A stretch of 64,000 nucleotides of DNA from contig OX637394.1 of NCBI GenBank assembly GCA_951799425.1, forward strand, positions 7,079,501 through 7,143,500, written 5' to 3'. Shown one piece after another: positions 11,469-22,734 of the stretch. The notes under the pieces are model-generated. The model made no database searches. It was not told the origin of the DNA and saw only the letters and a program-made list of their open reading frames with translations. The position numbers were made by a program, and so were the translations under genes. How positions within the stretch are numbered: the first letter of the stretch is position 1; each line of letters begins with the position of its first letter. The stretch comes from Ilex aquifolium (Eukaryota; Streptophyta; Magnoliopsida; Aquifoliales; Aquifoliaceae).

Positions 11469-13204
11469 GTGGTAATAGTCAACTCATTTTTTGATATTCT
11501 TTCGTTATGTCATATAGATGTTTCTTGTTACAGCAAAGAAATTGTAAATTTTTGTTACTATTCCTTGCAAATCCAATGAAAATCACATGTTTTTCAATGT
11601 ATCCTGTACTGTGTATCCTAATATGCTTAAATGATCTATATAATTAAATCATATGATCTCCATTTACTATTTAGTGATTGTATTAACTAATACAGAAAGA
11701 TAAAACTAAAGAAGAGACTGCATATTTGAGTGACTTCAAGCTTAAGAAGATTGTGTTATGGGTAATCATTAGATATTCAGAAGAAGGCATCTAGGACCAG
11801 AAGCTAATTCAGTTGTGGGGGTTCAACAGCTGATTGACTAAACAGAAAGGGATGACACTGAGTCACTTTCATATCAATGACGCTTCTAGGCAGGTGGTTC
11901 GAAGTAATTTTTTTCTTGACATGGTTTCATCAATTAATCCCCTTGTTCTTGCATGATGATCACATCTGGCACCCAACTGTAAGCTCTAGTTAATTGGTTT
12001 GGGTGTGTAGATTGGATTTTACAAGCATTAACCCTGAAATATGTAATTAATCATATAGTGATCGACTTAAACAACATTTACTAATTGTTTTTACGGTTTT
12101 AGATATCTCGTGTTATGGGGGAGACATTACGAAGTATGCTGGATTTGAAAGGCCCTAAAAAGCTTTATTGGATGTGAAAAATATCAGTAGGTTACTCAGA
12201 GTAGAGAAATGCAAACAAGTGCCGTCACTCTGTAAAAGGTTCAAAGGGCACTATATTTTTCAGTAATTTGGTTTTACTGTCCTGATCAAGGGCTGAACTA
12301 AGATTTTTCTTTAGGGGTGACATCCAAATACTATCCGCAACTAAGAGTATTAAACAGAATGAACTTACGAATGCTATATGCACTATTTTATATGAGACAA
12401 CAATAAACATTCAATTATCAAAAGCTTGAACAAATATAATCTAGTTTAATGAATCCTTGTTCCTTTTTCTTACCTTTACACTAGTGTAAGAAAACAAAAA
12501 ATGCACCCCAAATAGTAGAAACCTTTAATATATAAGTATTTTTTCCTCCGTCTTACTTTTCTTCCTTATTCTTTGGTGGTTTGGATATGGAGGTTTTGAT
12601 TGTTCACTTATGATTTGGATAGTTCATTTTTGGGCTCCATCTTTTGATAGATATATAGGAAAAAGGAAGTTGGATAGCTTCAAACAATAAAAAAAGAAAC
12701 CAAATAAAAAAAGAAACCAGAACTCAAAAAGACTAACTGAAAAAAACGACTTTGTGCCATTGTATGGCTTTAGCTTTTGTGTTCGAGATTGCCATCATTT
12801 CTTATATCCACAACGTTTCATGAGATGATAAGAACTTTATCACATGGCTTAGGGTGTGTATCTTGTCTTTTATAGTTACATCTTGATCATACTCTTTTTC
12901 TTCTCAGATTTTGTGAAAAGGCAGTGGCAAGTTGGCACGCTTACATGTATGTCGCAATTCTAGCCAAATATGCAGTTGTCATGTTTTGCTCAATAAAATT
13001 TAGTTTCCTTCTATGTGAGTCTGTGACTCTCTTTCCCCCAGACACCTTTCCCCTGCCTTAGAGAGAAATCAACAGCTTTGTCTGTACCACATTATGTTTT
13101 GCAGAATGTTCACAAAATTTGCCATTACATTGATCCCCAAACAAGGAGACTAAAATGTTTTAAAAATGAACACCCCATAACCCATGCGCGTGCACGTTGA
13201 GTGC
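11469..13204. other. Intergenic DNA after the methyltransferase gene
   Basis: The first ~150 bases are probably 3' UTR. The rest is AT-rich with no recognisable domain in any frame and no clear transposon ends. Confidence 0.5.
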
Positions 13205-13625
13205 TTTCATTTGCAGTATGGTTGCTTTCTTCCCTTTCGCTTAGGTTGCTATCGATGTTATTTATATACAATGGTCTAAATACGCTGGCACTGCTGCTGT
13301 CCAAATCAACTGCACTGTTCTGGCTCCTGGTGGAGCTGTTTCTTCAGATCACTTTTGGTCCGCGAATCATATGGGTTAGGCCGTTGATTACTTCTCTGCT
13401 GCTGGTTCAACATCTGGCTGCAGAAGGCTACGTCTCACCTAATTTGAAAGTGATGCATCAAAACCCCAAAACATGCTCCAAGTGCCAGGATGTTGTTGCT
13501 TTGAAGGAGATTGGTGTTGCTGATGTGATTGACTTTGTAAGATATCTTCCTTACCATTTGTTTCCAGAATAGGTTGTAAGATATCTATGTTGATGTTGGT
13601 TCCATGCTTTGATAATTGGAAGCTG
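13205..13625 (+). pseudogene. Decayed fragment of a methyltransferase-like paralog
   Basis: The reading frame 13201-13572 contains AEGYVSPNLKV and QDVVALKEIGVADVIDF, clearly related to AEGYLSPDSKC and QDVVALRDIGVTESIGI of the intact gene at 9984-11468. A little further, around 13577-13605, the DNA for the RY-VDVG motif can be recognised but in a shifted frame. The sequence between these two blocks in the intact gene (about 160 residues) is almost entirely missing, and no C-terminal half follows. I read it as the remnant of a tandem paralog broken by deletion and frameshift. It is not a plausible functional protein. Confidence 0.7.
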
Positions 13626-13968
13626 ATTTATTAAGCAATGTTTGTTTCTGAATTCTCTACAAAAAACCTCTGTTTGGTCACACTCTTTGTGGTGGTGTGT
13701 TTAGTTACACAGGAGTTGAGATCAAACATGTCACTGTGTACCATTGGTTTAGGCAGCCCTGGGCTCATGCTAGGCCCGGGGCTCATGCCAGGCTGCTAAT
13801 CTTAAATTGTATTATGCACGCACAGTCAGTTTAAATGGAATCTGTTGTTTCTACACTCACAGTAAAAAAATTGAGACGATCTAGAGTTACTTTTTAGAGT
13901 TGAGAGGAGTGATATATAATTCTCCGCAAGTTTAAGGGGTTGGTATGCAATTAGATTCTTTTATTTAA
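13626..13968. other. Spacer upstream of the CHX gene
   Basis: No gene or clear element is seen. A short internal repeat, GGGCTCATGC, occurs twice near 13759-13785. Confidence 0.4.
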
Positions 13969-14205
13969 GGGGAAAACACACTTTTTATCCTAAAATATTT
14001 AAGAATTTTTACTTTGTACATTTAAAGTTTAGATTTATCATATTACACTCTCAATGTATTAAAATATTATAATATGACTTTGTAGTTAGTTTTCATTGTG
14101 TATTTCATCAACTTTAATGGCATAATTTTTGATAGAATAAATAACGAATGTTAACAGCAACAACATTGCAACATAAAAATCCAATCTTTAAAGTATAATT
14201 TACCC
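13969..14205. mobile_element. Mutator-type MITE with perfect 9-bp target duplication
   Basis: A 237-bp element begins GGGGAAAACACACTTT and ends AAAGTATAATTTACCC. It is bounded by identical TTTATTTAA at 13960-13968 and 14206-14214. Its ends and duplication length match the elements at 1090-1341 and 7593-8955, so it is likely a member of the same broad group. Confidence 0.8.
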
Positions 14206-14399
14206 TTTATTTAAATAGACTAATAATTATAATTGAAGAAGTCTGAATTTTGAGATTTGGTCCACTCTTTGTTCGGGTTATTACTAGTTTTAATAAATTT
14301 TTTATTTAGATTATATTTTTTTTGAAATTTAAAAAAAATGAAAAATGTTATTCCCTGAAAATAGTCTATTTGAAAGCACAATAACCATAATACCTATTC

Positions 14400-14687
14400 G
14401 GGAAAACTTTACGGTACTGAATTTTTTTTTTGGTATTAGTACTACTACTCATCACTTTTTTATGATAAATTTAAATTTTGAAAAAAAGAAGGTATAATTG
14501 TTCAAGAAAATGCTTATGATCGATCACAAATACTCATGATCGATCATGAATTCTCGTTATCGATCTCAATCATTCATAATTGATTATACCATTTAAAGTT
14601 ATAATTTTTGAGATAAAATTTATAATTTAACTTTCAAAAATTATAATTTTTGTTACAATAGCACCGGCGGTACCGTAGCCTTTCCCC
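14400..14687. mobile_element. TIR element with GATCGATC palindromes
   Basis: The left end GGGAAAACTTTACGGTACTG and the inverted right end GGGAAAGGCTACGGTACCG match. The interior has three ATGATCGATCA-like palindromes between 14515 and 14565, flanked by TATAATTTTT blocks. It is related to 34470-34767, where an 8-bp target duplication is visible. No duplication was found here. Confidence 0.65.
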
Positions 14688-14993
14688 TGGGTAGTATCTC
14701 GTAAACCCAACCCTGTAGAGCCAAATGTTCCCCCTCATGCTGTTTGGTCAAAAAGCAACCGTTTTAACGCTTATTTAGTTAGTTGTCATTCTCTCTCTCT
14801 CTCTGATATTGATTATCTGGTTCCAATGCAAGTGCTTGTCCGTCCATTTCTGAATCCGTTTAATGGGGTCGAGTTCAACCTGTACGTTTCTCTCTCCCCC
14901 TCTTCTACGCACCCTAACAGACAAGTCTCATGATAGAACAGGAGGAGGACAGACCACCTCCACCACCACCACCATATAGGTTTAGCCATAGCC

Positions 14994-15493
14994 ATGGGCT
15001 TCCAAATGAAGGTCCCTTACGTGTGCTATTATCTGAACCAGATCAATTCAAGGGGTATATGGTTCCACGACGATCCTCTTGCTTACTCGGTTCCTTCTTT
15101 GTTATTGCAGCTGTCTCTCATCTCCATTATCACCCGTTCTATTCACCTCCTTCTCAAGCCTTTTGGCCAACCATTGATTGTTTCGCAGATTCTCGTAAGC
15201 TCCTTTTTTTATGCTCAAATCCATTTCTTTTCAGACATGAGAACATTGGTAAGAAAGTCCAACTGCAATTATTGTGGGGAGGGACTGTCCAGGATACTTT
15301 CTATGCGCATTTAACTCTCATTTTTGCTAGGGTAGACCCATGATATTTCACTGGGACTAAATAACAAACACGTAATGGGCCAGAAAGAAATATCACTGCG
15401 ATTAAGCGAGTCTTGTGTTATATGTATACTGTATAGACATGCCCGAGGCCTGGATGGTATACCATCAACCTTTTCTGTGTATGCACACCCCCC

Positions 15494-15524
<31 letters not shown>

Positions 15525-18500
15525 AGAAAAAAAAAAAAGCATCCCCCCTTTTTGTAGAAGCATCCTGGGTAACTAATGAAATATTGATATAGGCTAGTTG
15601 AAAGCATTCTGTTTCTAAGCTGCATTAGCTACTTTATACTCATGGTATTAACTATTAAGCATATTGTAAAAGTTTAATTATGCCTTTGCATGGCAAAATA
15701 CCATCCCAGAAACAAATCAGCTTTACCCATTGCCCACTTAAACCCATGTGATCAGCAAAAAAGAAGTTGCCCAACAAAATCCCTGTCCTGCCTGAAAGTC
15801 TTGTCTGTGTTATAATTAATAAAAACCTTTGGAATCAATCTAGTGCTTATCTTCATTTATCCTTGTTAGGTATTATTGGCCTTGTATTTTTAGGCTCTTT
15901 TAATGGTTGTCCATGCCATTGCCCCATGTTGATAGCTATCAAGAAGCTATACGGTTTGCTCTATTAGTTTGGGTCAGTGCTATCCTTTTGTCCACAAAAT
16001 TTTCTGTTTAATAAAGGAACACTTCTCTTGATTTGAACATACAAGAACTTGATACTAGGGGTTGAAAATACTCTGCTAATCTTATGTTATTGATGATTTA
16101 TGTTGCCAGGGTGGTGTTATCCTTGGTCCTTCAATTCTTGGGCAGAATTCGACGTTCTTGGTTAAAGTATTCCCAAATAAAGGCAGAGTGCTACTGGAAA
16201 CGCTATCAGTTTTTGGTTTCATGCTCTTTATCTTCCTAATTGGTGTAAAATTAGACCCAAGCATGGTTTTCAGATCAGGAAAAAAGGCTTTAGCTATAGG
16301 AGTTTTAGGTTTCTTTGTTCCTTATGGACTTACCGGCTTTACTGCCTTTCTCCTCAACCGTTTCCTGTCTTTGGATAATAACATTCTGAAGGTGCTTCCG
16401 TATATTGTAGCAATGCAGTCTATGACAGCTTTCCCTGTTGTTGCCTGCTTTCTTGATGAGCTCAATATCCTCAATTCGGAAATTGGACGATTAGCCTCTT
16501 CTTCTTCGTTTATCTGTGATGTGTGCCACTGGTCCATCATGACAGTGAAGTTTGCTGCAGAGCTAGCCAAGGCAAAATCACTAAAAATCACTATAGGGTC
16601 CTTTCTATCCGGTGTCTTATTTATTATTGCCATTGTGTTTGGAATCCGTCCAGCAGCTTTGTGGGCAATCAGAAATACCCCAGAAGGGAGACCTGTGAAG
16701 GAGATTTATGTCTTTGTTGCCCTTGTTGCCCTAATGGCCTGCGGGTTCATAGGTGAAGCTATTGGCCTTGGTGCACTTATTGCAGCTTTAGCTCTCGGGT
16801 TGGTGATACCGGATGGTCCACCACTAGGAGCTGCTTTAGTCGAGAGGCTTGATTGCTTTGTTTCTGTGCTGCTCATGCCACTCTTTTTCACTATGTGTGG
16901 ATTACAAATGGATGTCTTTTCCATACAAAAGTTGAAAAATGTAGGTGTACTGCAGTTGATTGTTTTAGTTGCTTTCATTGGGAAGATTATGGGGACAATG
17001 TTGCCTCCTCTCTTCTGCAGGATGCCATTCCGAGATGCCTTGTCTCTTGCTCTCATCATGAACTCCAAAGGCATCGTAGAACTTGCCATCTTGAACGATT
17101 TTAGGCAGTCCGAAGTAAGCCTCTGCCTTTTTTTTTCACATCCTCACATATGCTACCATACCACTATCCTGGATTATAGACTTTATTGTGGTTTTAGATC
17201 GCCAGTAATATGTTTAGCTCTCTCTCTCTCTCTCTCTCTTGTAAAAGAAAACATGGCGAAAAGCCTTTTGAATATGACTCCGTATGAACTAGTCAAAGAA
17301 TATATTGAATTGCACATAACTAGAAGTTAGAACTACAAGTCCTTGTGGTTTGCTCTAATGAGTACAATTAATGGATTGGATTTTATCAATGCAGGACATG
17401 ACCGAAGAATGCTATGCAATTTTGATAATCTCAATGGTCGTTGTAACAGGAGTGATCTCGCCTCTTGTGAAAGTCCTGTATGACCCTTCAAAGAGATATG
17501 TTGCTTACAAGAGGAGAACAATTCTACACATCAGGCACAATGATGAACTCCGCATACTTGCCTGTGTACACAGCCAAGACAATGCTCAATCAATCATTAG
17601 CCTCCTTCAGGTCTCCAATCCCTCAAAAGAGAGCCCTATCAATTTAGTTGTCCTCCACCTTGTAAAGCTCATGGGCCGTGCTTCGTCCCTGCTTGTTGCT
17701 CACATGCAACGAGAGAAGCCTTCCATAAACCCTAGCCAGTCGGAGCGAATCTTCAATGCATTCAGAAAGGTTGAACAACAAAAGCCTGGCCTTATCACGG
17801 TGCATTGCTATAAAGGCATTTCACCTTATGCAATGATGCACAACGATGTGTGCTCTCTTGCTTTGGAGAAGAGAACAATTCTAATTATCGTCCCTTTTGA
17901 CAAACATTGGACCTATGGGGAACAAGCAGAAACATCGTATGCATTTAGGCACCTCAACAAAAATGTACTCCAGAAAGCTCCTTGCTCAGTGGGAATCCTC
18001 ATTGATCGTGGAAACCAGAAGAAATCCCGATATGTGATTACAGAACCTTCATTATATCGAGTGGGGGTTCTCTTCTTTGGTGGTGCTGATGATCGAGAAG
18101 CACTGGCATACGCAAAACGCATGTCAGAGCATCCCAATGTAATTGTCACTCTAATACGATTCACTGCTTCTGATTCATCAGCTGAGATTGTGGGGGGTAC
18201 AGCACGGGGCAAGATGCTTGATGCTAACATTTTGAGAGAGTTCAAGATCAACACACAGCGCAGTGAGAGAGTTTTATACCAAGAGGAGGTGGTGGCTAAT
18301 GGAATGGGAGTGGTTGCTGTGACTAGATCAATGGGGAATGGTTATGACCTTGTTATGGTTGGAAGACGGCATGGAGAGTCACAGATCATGTGTCAGCTCA
18401 CCAGGTGGAACGAGCGTGGAGAGTTAGGGGCCGTAGGGCAAATTCTTGCTGCCTCCGATTTCAAAGGAGGTGCTGCCGTTTTGGTGGTGCAACAGCAGAC

Positions 18501-18561
18501 TAGACTATGGGGATTGCATGACCCAGAGGAATCTACACACTTGAGAAGAATTAGTTTGTAG
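14994..18561 (+). CDS. CHX-type cation/H+ antiporter, gene 1 of a tandem pair (3 exons, 790 aa)
   Basis: Exons are 14994-15194, 16110-17114 and 17395-18561 with phase-0 GT-AG introns, giving 790 residues, normal for plant CHX proteins (~780-850). The start at 14994 is the first in-frame ATG after upstream stops. Residues ~25-420 are a Na+/H+ exchanger domain with about a dozen membrane spans; the loop PDGPPLG is typical of CHX. From ~430 a long hydrophilic tail contains the conserved KAPCSVGILIDRG and FFGGADDREALAYA blocks and ends in LVVQQQ. CHX proteins exchange K+ or Na+ for H+ at endomembranes or the plasma membrane and many are pollen-expressed; the substrate and site are inferred from family only. 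Intron 1 (915 bp) holds a run of 27 C (15488-15514), and intron 2 a (CT)n tract. Confidence 0.92.
15488..15525. repeat. Homopolymer C27-A11 in CHX intron 1
   Basis: Twenty-seven consecutive C (15488-15514) are directly followed by a long A run interrupted by a G. Such a long C tract is rare in plant DNA and its length may be unreliable. Confidence 0.9.
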
Positions 18562-18648
18562 GTTTAGGTTAGAGTTATAACATGTTTACAACAGTGTAAA
18601 GTGTGCTATCTGCAGACCATAACAATTCCAATTTTGTTGTCTGCATAC

Positions 18649-18679
<31 letters not shown>

Positions 18680-20373
18680 GTTTTTGTCTGTCTTGAGTAT
18701 CAAAAACACAAACAGGGAGGGCAATATATTTCTGATATAATGAGAGAGGAGTGTAGAAAAGGTGATTCTCACCCAGCATCCCATGGAACTAACCAGTTTA
18801 GTTGCTGACTGACATACTGGAAATTGGGTTTGAAAGGCAACCCCACGAAGACTATGGATCGAGCATGTAAATAACTCAAGGTAGATTCTGGCATGTCCCG
18901 ATCGGCTCAGTCGAGTTATCCCATACCTATCATTGACCTGAAGCATATAGTCCAATTTCGTGACGCTTCTATAGCACCAGAATCTGTCATCATGTACTCC
19001 TATGGCTATCTCTCATTTATTGCAAATCACCAGGTACTATTCCGCGGCGCAATGATTGAATTGATGCATTTCAGAGCCTCCAAGTAGAAAGCCTATACCA
19101 CAACCTTAAGCCATAGCGTTTAGACCTCATTATACATCTGAACAACGTTGTTTACACAGACCAAAACATAAGATATAACTCTATTCTCTTCACTAAATGG
19201 GCGTCCCTTTGCTACACTTCTTGGAATAACAACCTTCGGAACATCTTCCGTTTCCCTAAGTGTGGGGGTAAAAATCCGCACAATCACTGAACTGAGTTGA
19301 GATGCACCCCTAATCTTCGAATATCATCCAATCCATGAGCTGCAAGATAAAAAAAGGTTGAGCCAGGGGAGGCCCCTCCGATGCCTAAATCAGTATCACG
19401 ATTAATACTGGTATAGACGAGTATATAAACTAGAATTACATAGGTGTGTGTGTGAAGTATAGAGCCGAGATGCTCATACTTGAGGCCCCCTCTTTCTTGG
19501 GTCTTCACCCATATATATAGAGAAAATTAGAGAGCCACTTACCATCATGTACTGCACAGCCGCCAGCGCAGAGAGATAGGCATGGCTAGTGGGTACCCAT
19601 CCCTGAAGGGCCTAGGCTTATAAGGGGGTGGGGGAGACGACTCTCAGTCGATGTGGGACGAAACTCCGCACGGGCATTGAGAGGTAAAAGGCTACTGGGT
19701 GGTCGCTTTGGCACATGCCAGGTCAGCCGAAATCCTTGAGTTGTGCAAGAATTTGTACCAACACTAAGTGTCATGGATAACTGAAAGACAAGATTCTTTA
19801 ACAACAGATTCCGCCAATAACTCGGGCCGACGACCATTTTAAAAAGAGAAAATTGTGAAAAAATATACCATTTAATACTTATTTGTGAAAAACTATCTCA
19901 ATATAAAACATATGCGTATAAGTACATTTGTGTGTAAATGTTTGGCGAGGATGTATACTTTTGCTGAATTGTAATTTTTTCTCTTACGAAATTGTCATTT
20001 TCCTTTATTAATGGGACACAAATATGACCGATATATTAGAAATTCAGTTTCCTATTTTTATGCTACATCATTTTTGAATTTTGAATTACCTCTTCCTACT
20101 TCATTTAACAGACGATTTCGTAACCCATGTTTTCATACAGGCTGTAAACGTTTTATTCAAACATCCATATGTTATTCGGCTTTAGTTAAGTACATATCTC
20201 ATAACATGTTCACTTTTCCATACGGTTACTGGATTTTGACACATCTTCCAATTACTTACAGTAGAAGACGTGTGTCAGGTATGTTTTCCACACTGTTGTA
20301 AATTTTTTTTAAAAAAATAAATAAATTGTAATGACGAATATATGTTCCAAATTATTTTTTTCACAGAATTTTG
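18562..20373. other. Inter-CHX spacer, left part; repeat-derived
   Basis: A CT/AC microsatellite lies at 18648-18681. At 19360-19760 there is GC-richer DNA with the phrase TCGATGTGGGACGAA (near 19658), a string commonly met in plant LTR-type repeats, and GGCCCCTCCGATGCCTAAA near 19370. I suspect an LTR relic but cannot define its ends. The open frame 20011-20301 has no recognisable domain and leads into the transposase relic. Confidence 0.45.
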
Positions 20374-21210
20374 ATGGAGGATATGATCATTTTGTTATGC
20401 CGTTATGAGAATGAGTCGTTAATTATCCGCGTTTCAAGGTATTCACTGTTTGAGGATGTGTTAACACGAGCGTGTGATACATGGGAGTTGTTGTAGGATT
20501 TGCCAGTACGATTGTCATATTCACTTCCTGAAATCCCAAATTATTTTTTGAAGAATGATGAAGATTTCAAAAATATGTTTGTAATGTCACGTTCTCTTAA
20601 TATCAATCATGTCCCTATGAGAATAACCGTAAATGATAATAACTCAAATGGGGGTGCTCTTAATAATTTAATTAAAGATTTGCATAATCCGGATGATGAT
20701 TCTGATTCAGAAGATGATTTGCTACCTCGTTATAGTCAACATAACGAGAAAGTTTTGTTAATATCTGAGTGGATTAATGAAATCAGACATGTATGACGGA
20801 AATTTGAAGGTGGTGTGTTGCAGTTTCGTAATGCTCTTTGCAAAAACTCGATTGAGTGCGGTTTCAAATTCAACTCTGTTAAGAATTGTAAATATCGGGT
20901 TGTGGCTGAGTGTGCGGCAAAATATTCTATGGGTTGTGAGTGGAAGGTGAATGCAAGTATTCAAAAGGTAAATGAGTTTTTCTACATACAAAAACTTCAC
21001 AATTAACACACATGTGATGAAGCACTGCGTACAATAGATAGCAAGATGATGAGTTCTAGTTTAATTGCAGATTTAATTATTGATCATGTACAGGAAAAAA
21101 ATGCTACTCGTCCCACTGAAGTTGTCAGTGAATTTCTGTCGAATTACGGTCTTACAATTTCGTACGATTCAGCATGGATGACAGTTGAGAAAGCGACAGG
21201 GAAGACAGTG
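20374..21210 (+). pseudogene. Truncated MuDR/MULE transposase pseudogene (N-terminal part)
   Basis: One reading frame, from ATG at 20374 to about 21210, gives the N-terminal half of a plant Mutator-like transposase. It has an acidic stretch (DDDSDSEDD) followed by the MuDR DNA-binding/zinc-binding region (FRNALCKNSIECGF near 20821, C-EWKVNAS, then HTC and RPTEVVSEFLSNYGL). The frame is interrupted by TAG at 20494, TGA at 20794 and TAA at 21004. There are no frameshifts, so decay was by point mutation. The catalytic DDE domain is absent: after ~21210 the sequence changes to ACACTGATGCAA-type degenerate repeats. Terminal inverted repeats were not found. Confidence 0.85.
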
Positions 21211-22200
21211 TTAACAACCCATGTCGCGGGATTCACTGCTAATGTCAAAATCAGACCATGCAATGTCACAATGTTACGAACCATGGTACGAACCTAATGT
21301 CACATTGATGCAACCCACATTCAACATGAAAGCAGACAATACCACAATTCTACCAGCCAATGACACACTGATGCAAGCCCAATTCAACATGATAAGCAGA
21401 CAATGACACACTGTTACCAAACATTGACACACTATTAACATCCAAAGTCACACTGCTATCAGCCACCGTCTGCAATCGAGACTTTCACTATTTCACACTG
21501 AACCCATTTTTTTTAAAAAAAACAAAAAAAAAAAAACCCATTTTGAACAGTAAGTTTTCAAAATTGTTAAAGTGAACCCATCAAAAAAAATTTTGAAAAT
21601 GGGTTGAACGAAAAACCCATTCTAAACATCATGTCTTGAACGGAAGTTTTCAAAATTGAACAGTGAACCCATCAACAAAAAAAAAACCCATTCTGAACAT
21701 CATGTCTTGAAAGGAATAAAGGGTTTAGGAAGTTTTCTCATACCTTTGTCACCACAATGTAAGCCTTTTTCTTTACTGATTCCTTCTTCACCATCTAGTA
21801 GTACCCTTTTTCACTTACTCAAAACGAAACTCATTCGAAGAAGAAAAAAAATAAGATTTTGAACATCCTGTTTTGAAAAGAACGGAGGTTTTAGGAAGTT
21901 ATGTCATCAATTTTTGAAAAGCCCACATTTTCGGCAATATTGAATGAGTTAAGGGTAACAGTCCATTCCCGTTGTCTCGGCTATGGAGGCAAAAATTTAG
22001 GAGACTGTTCACCTTCTTCCGAATGGGCTATTTTAGACATTTGTTATGTATTGTGTACTTTTTGACCAATGTTTTTAAAAATGGTACTTTCTGCCCTATA
22101 ATTTTTAAAAAAGGTACCGACCCCCTTAAAACCCTTTTAAAAATATCCCCTAAAGACCATTGTATTACAGTGTTTTTGCCATGCTGATAGGAGGATTAAC
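21211..22200. repeat. Degenerate short tandem repeats replacing the transposase C-terminus
   Basis: Two zones are seen. From 21240 to 21460 variants of AATGTCACACTGATGCAACC recur. From 21500 to 21880 a ~95-base motif recurs about twice, with pieces such as AACCCATTCTGAACATCATG and TTTTCAAAATTG. No coding potential is apparent. Confidence 0.5.
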
Positions 22201-22734
22201 CCACTTTGCTAATTTTTTGTGCTTGCTATTAAAAAAGTAGATAAGAGGAGGATTTATCATTTACAGTTTCCTCTATATACTCTCTGTCAAAAAAATTGGC
22301 CAGGCCAGTGCCATGGCCCATCATTATAGCCCAGCCCGACCAACTCACACACAGCTAAATCCTAGCAACCTGCCAGATAGAAGGCTATCCTTCTTGCATG
22401 GCCAACTTCAACTTTTAACCTTTCGCAACAGTAGTTTACGGTTAGTATGTGGACGTAGTATAGTCATATAGACCAACTAACTCCCCATTATCTCGCCTGT
22501 CCTTACCTCTCTCTCTCTCTCTTACACACAAACACACGTACAGAATACACGTCAGTTTTTCATCATACGCTCGCTCACATTCCCTTTCTTTTTCTCCTCC
22601 ACCATCTCCTGTCTCTGTCACTGGTTGCATGGAAATCTGGGCGTTACCCTCACCTTTTTTTTTCGGAACAGTAAGCACTTACCTCTCATTTGCTCAAGCT
22701 TCTTCCGATTTCTCAATTTCAGTACACAATAGCC
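22201..22734. other. Upstream region of CHX gene 2
   Basis: Contains CT-rich tracts (22508-22523) and a likely pyrimidine-rich leader near 22560-22620. There is no other gene. Confidence 0.45.
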
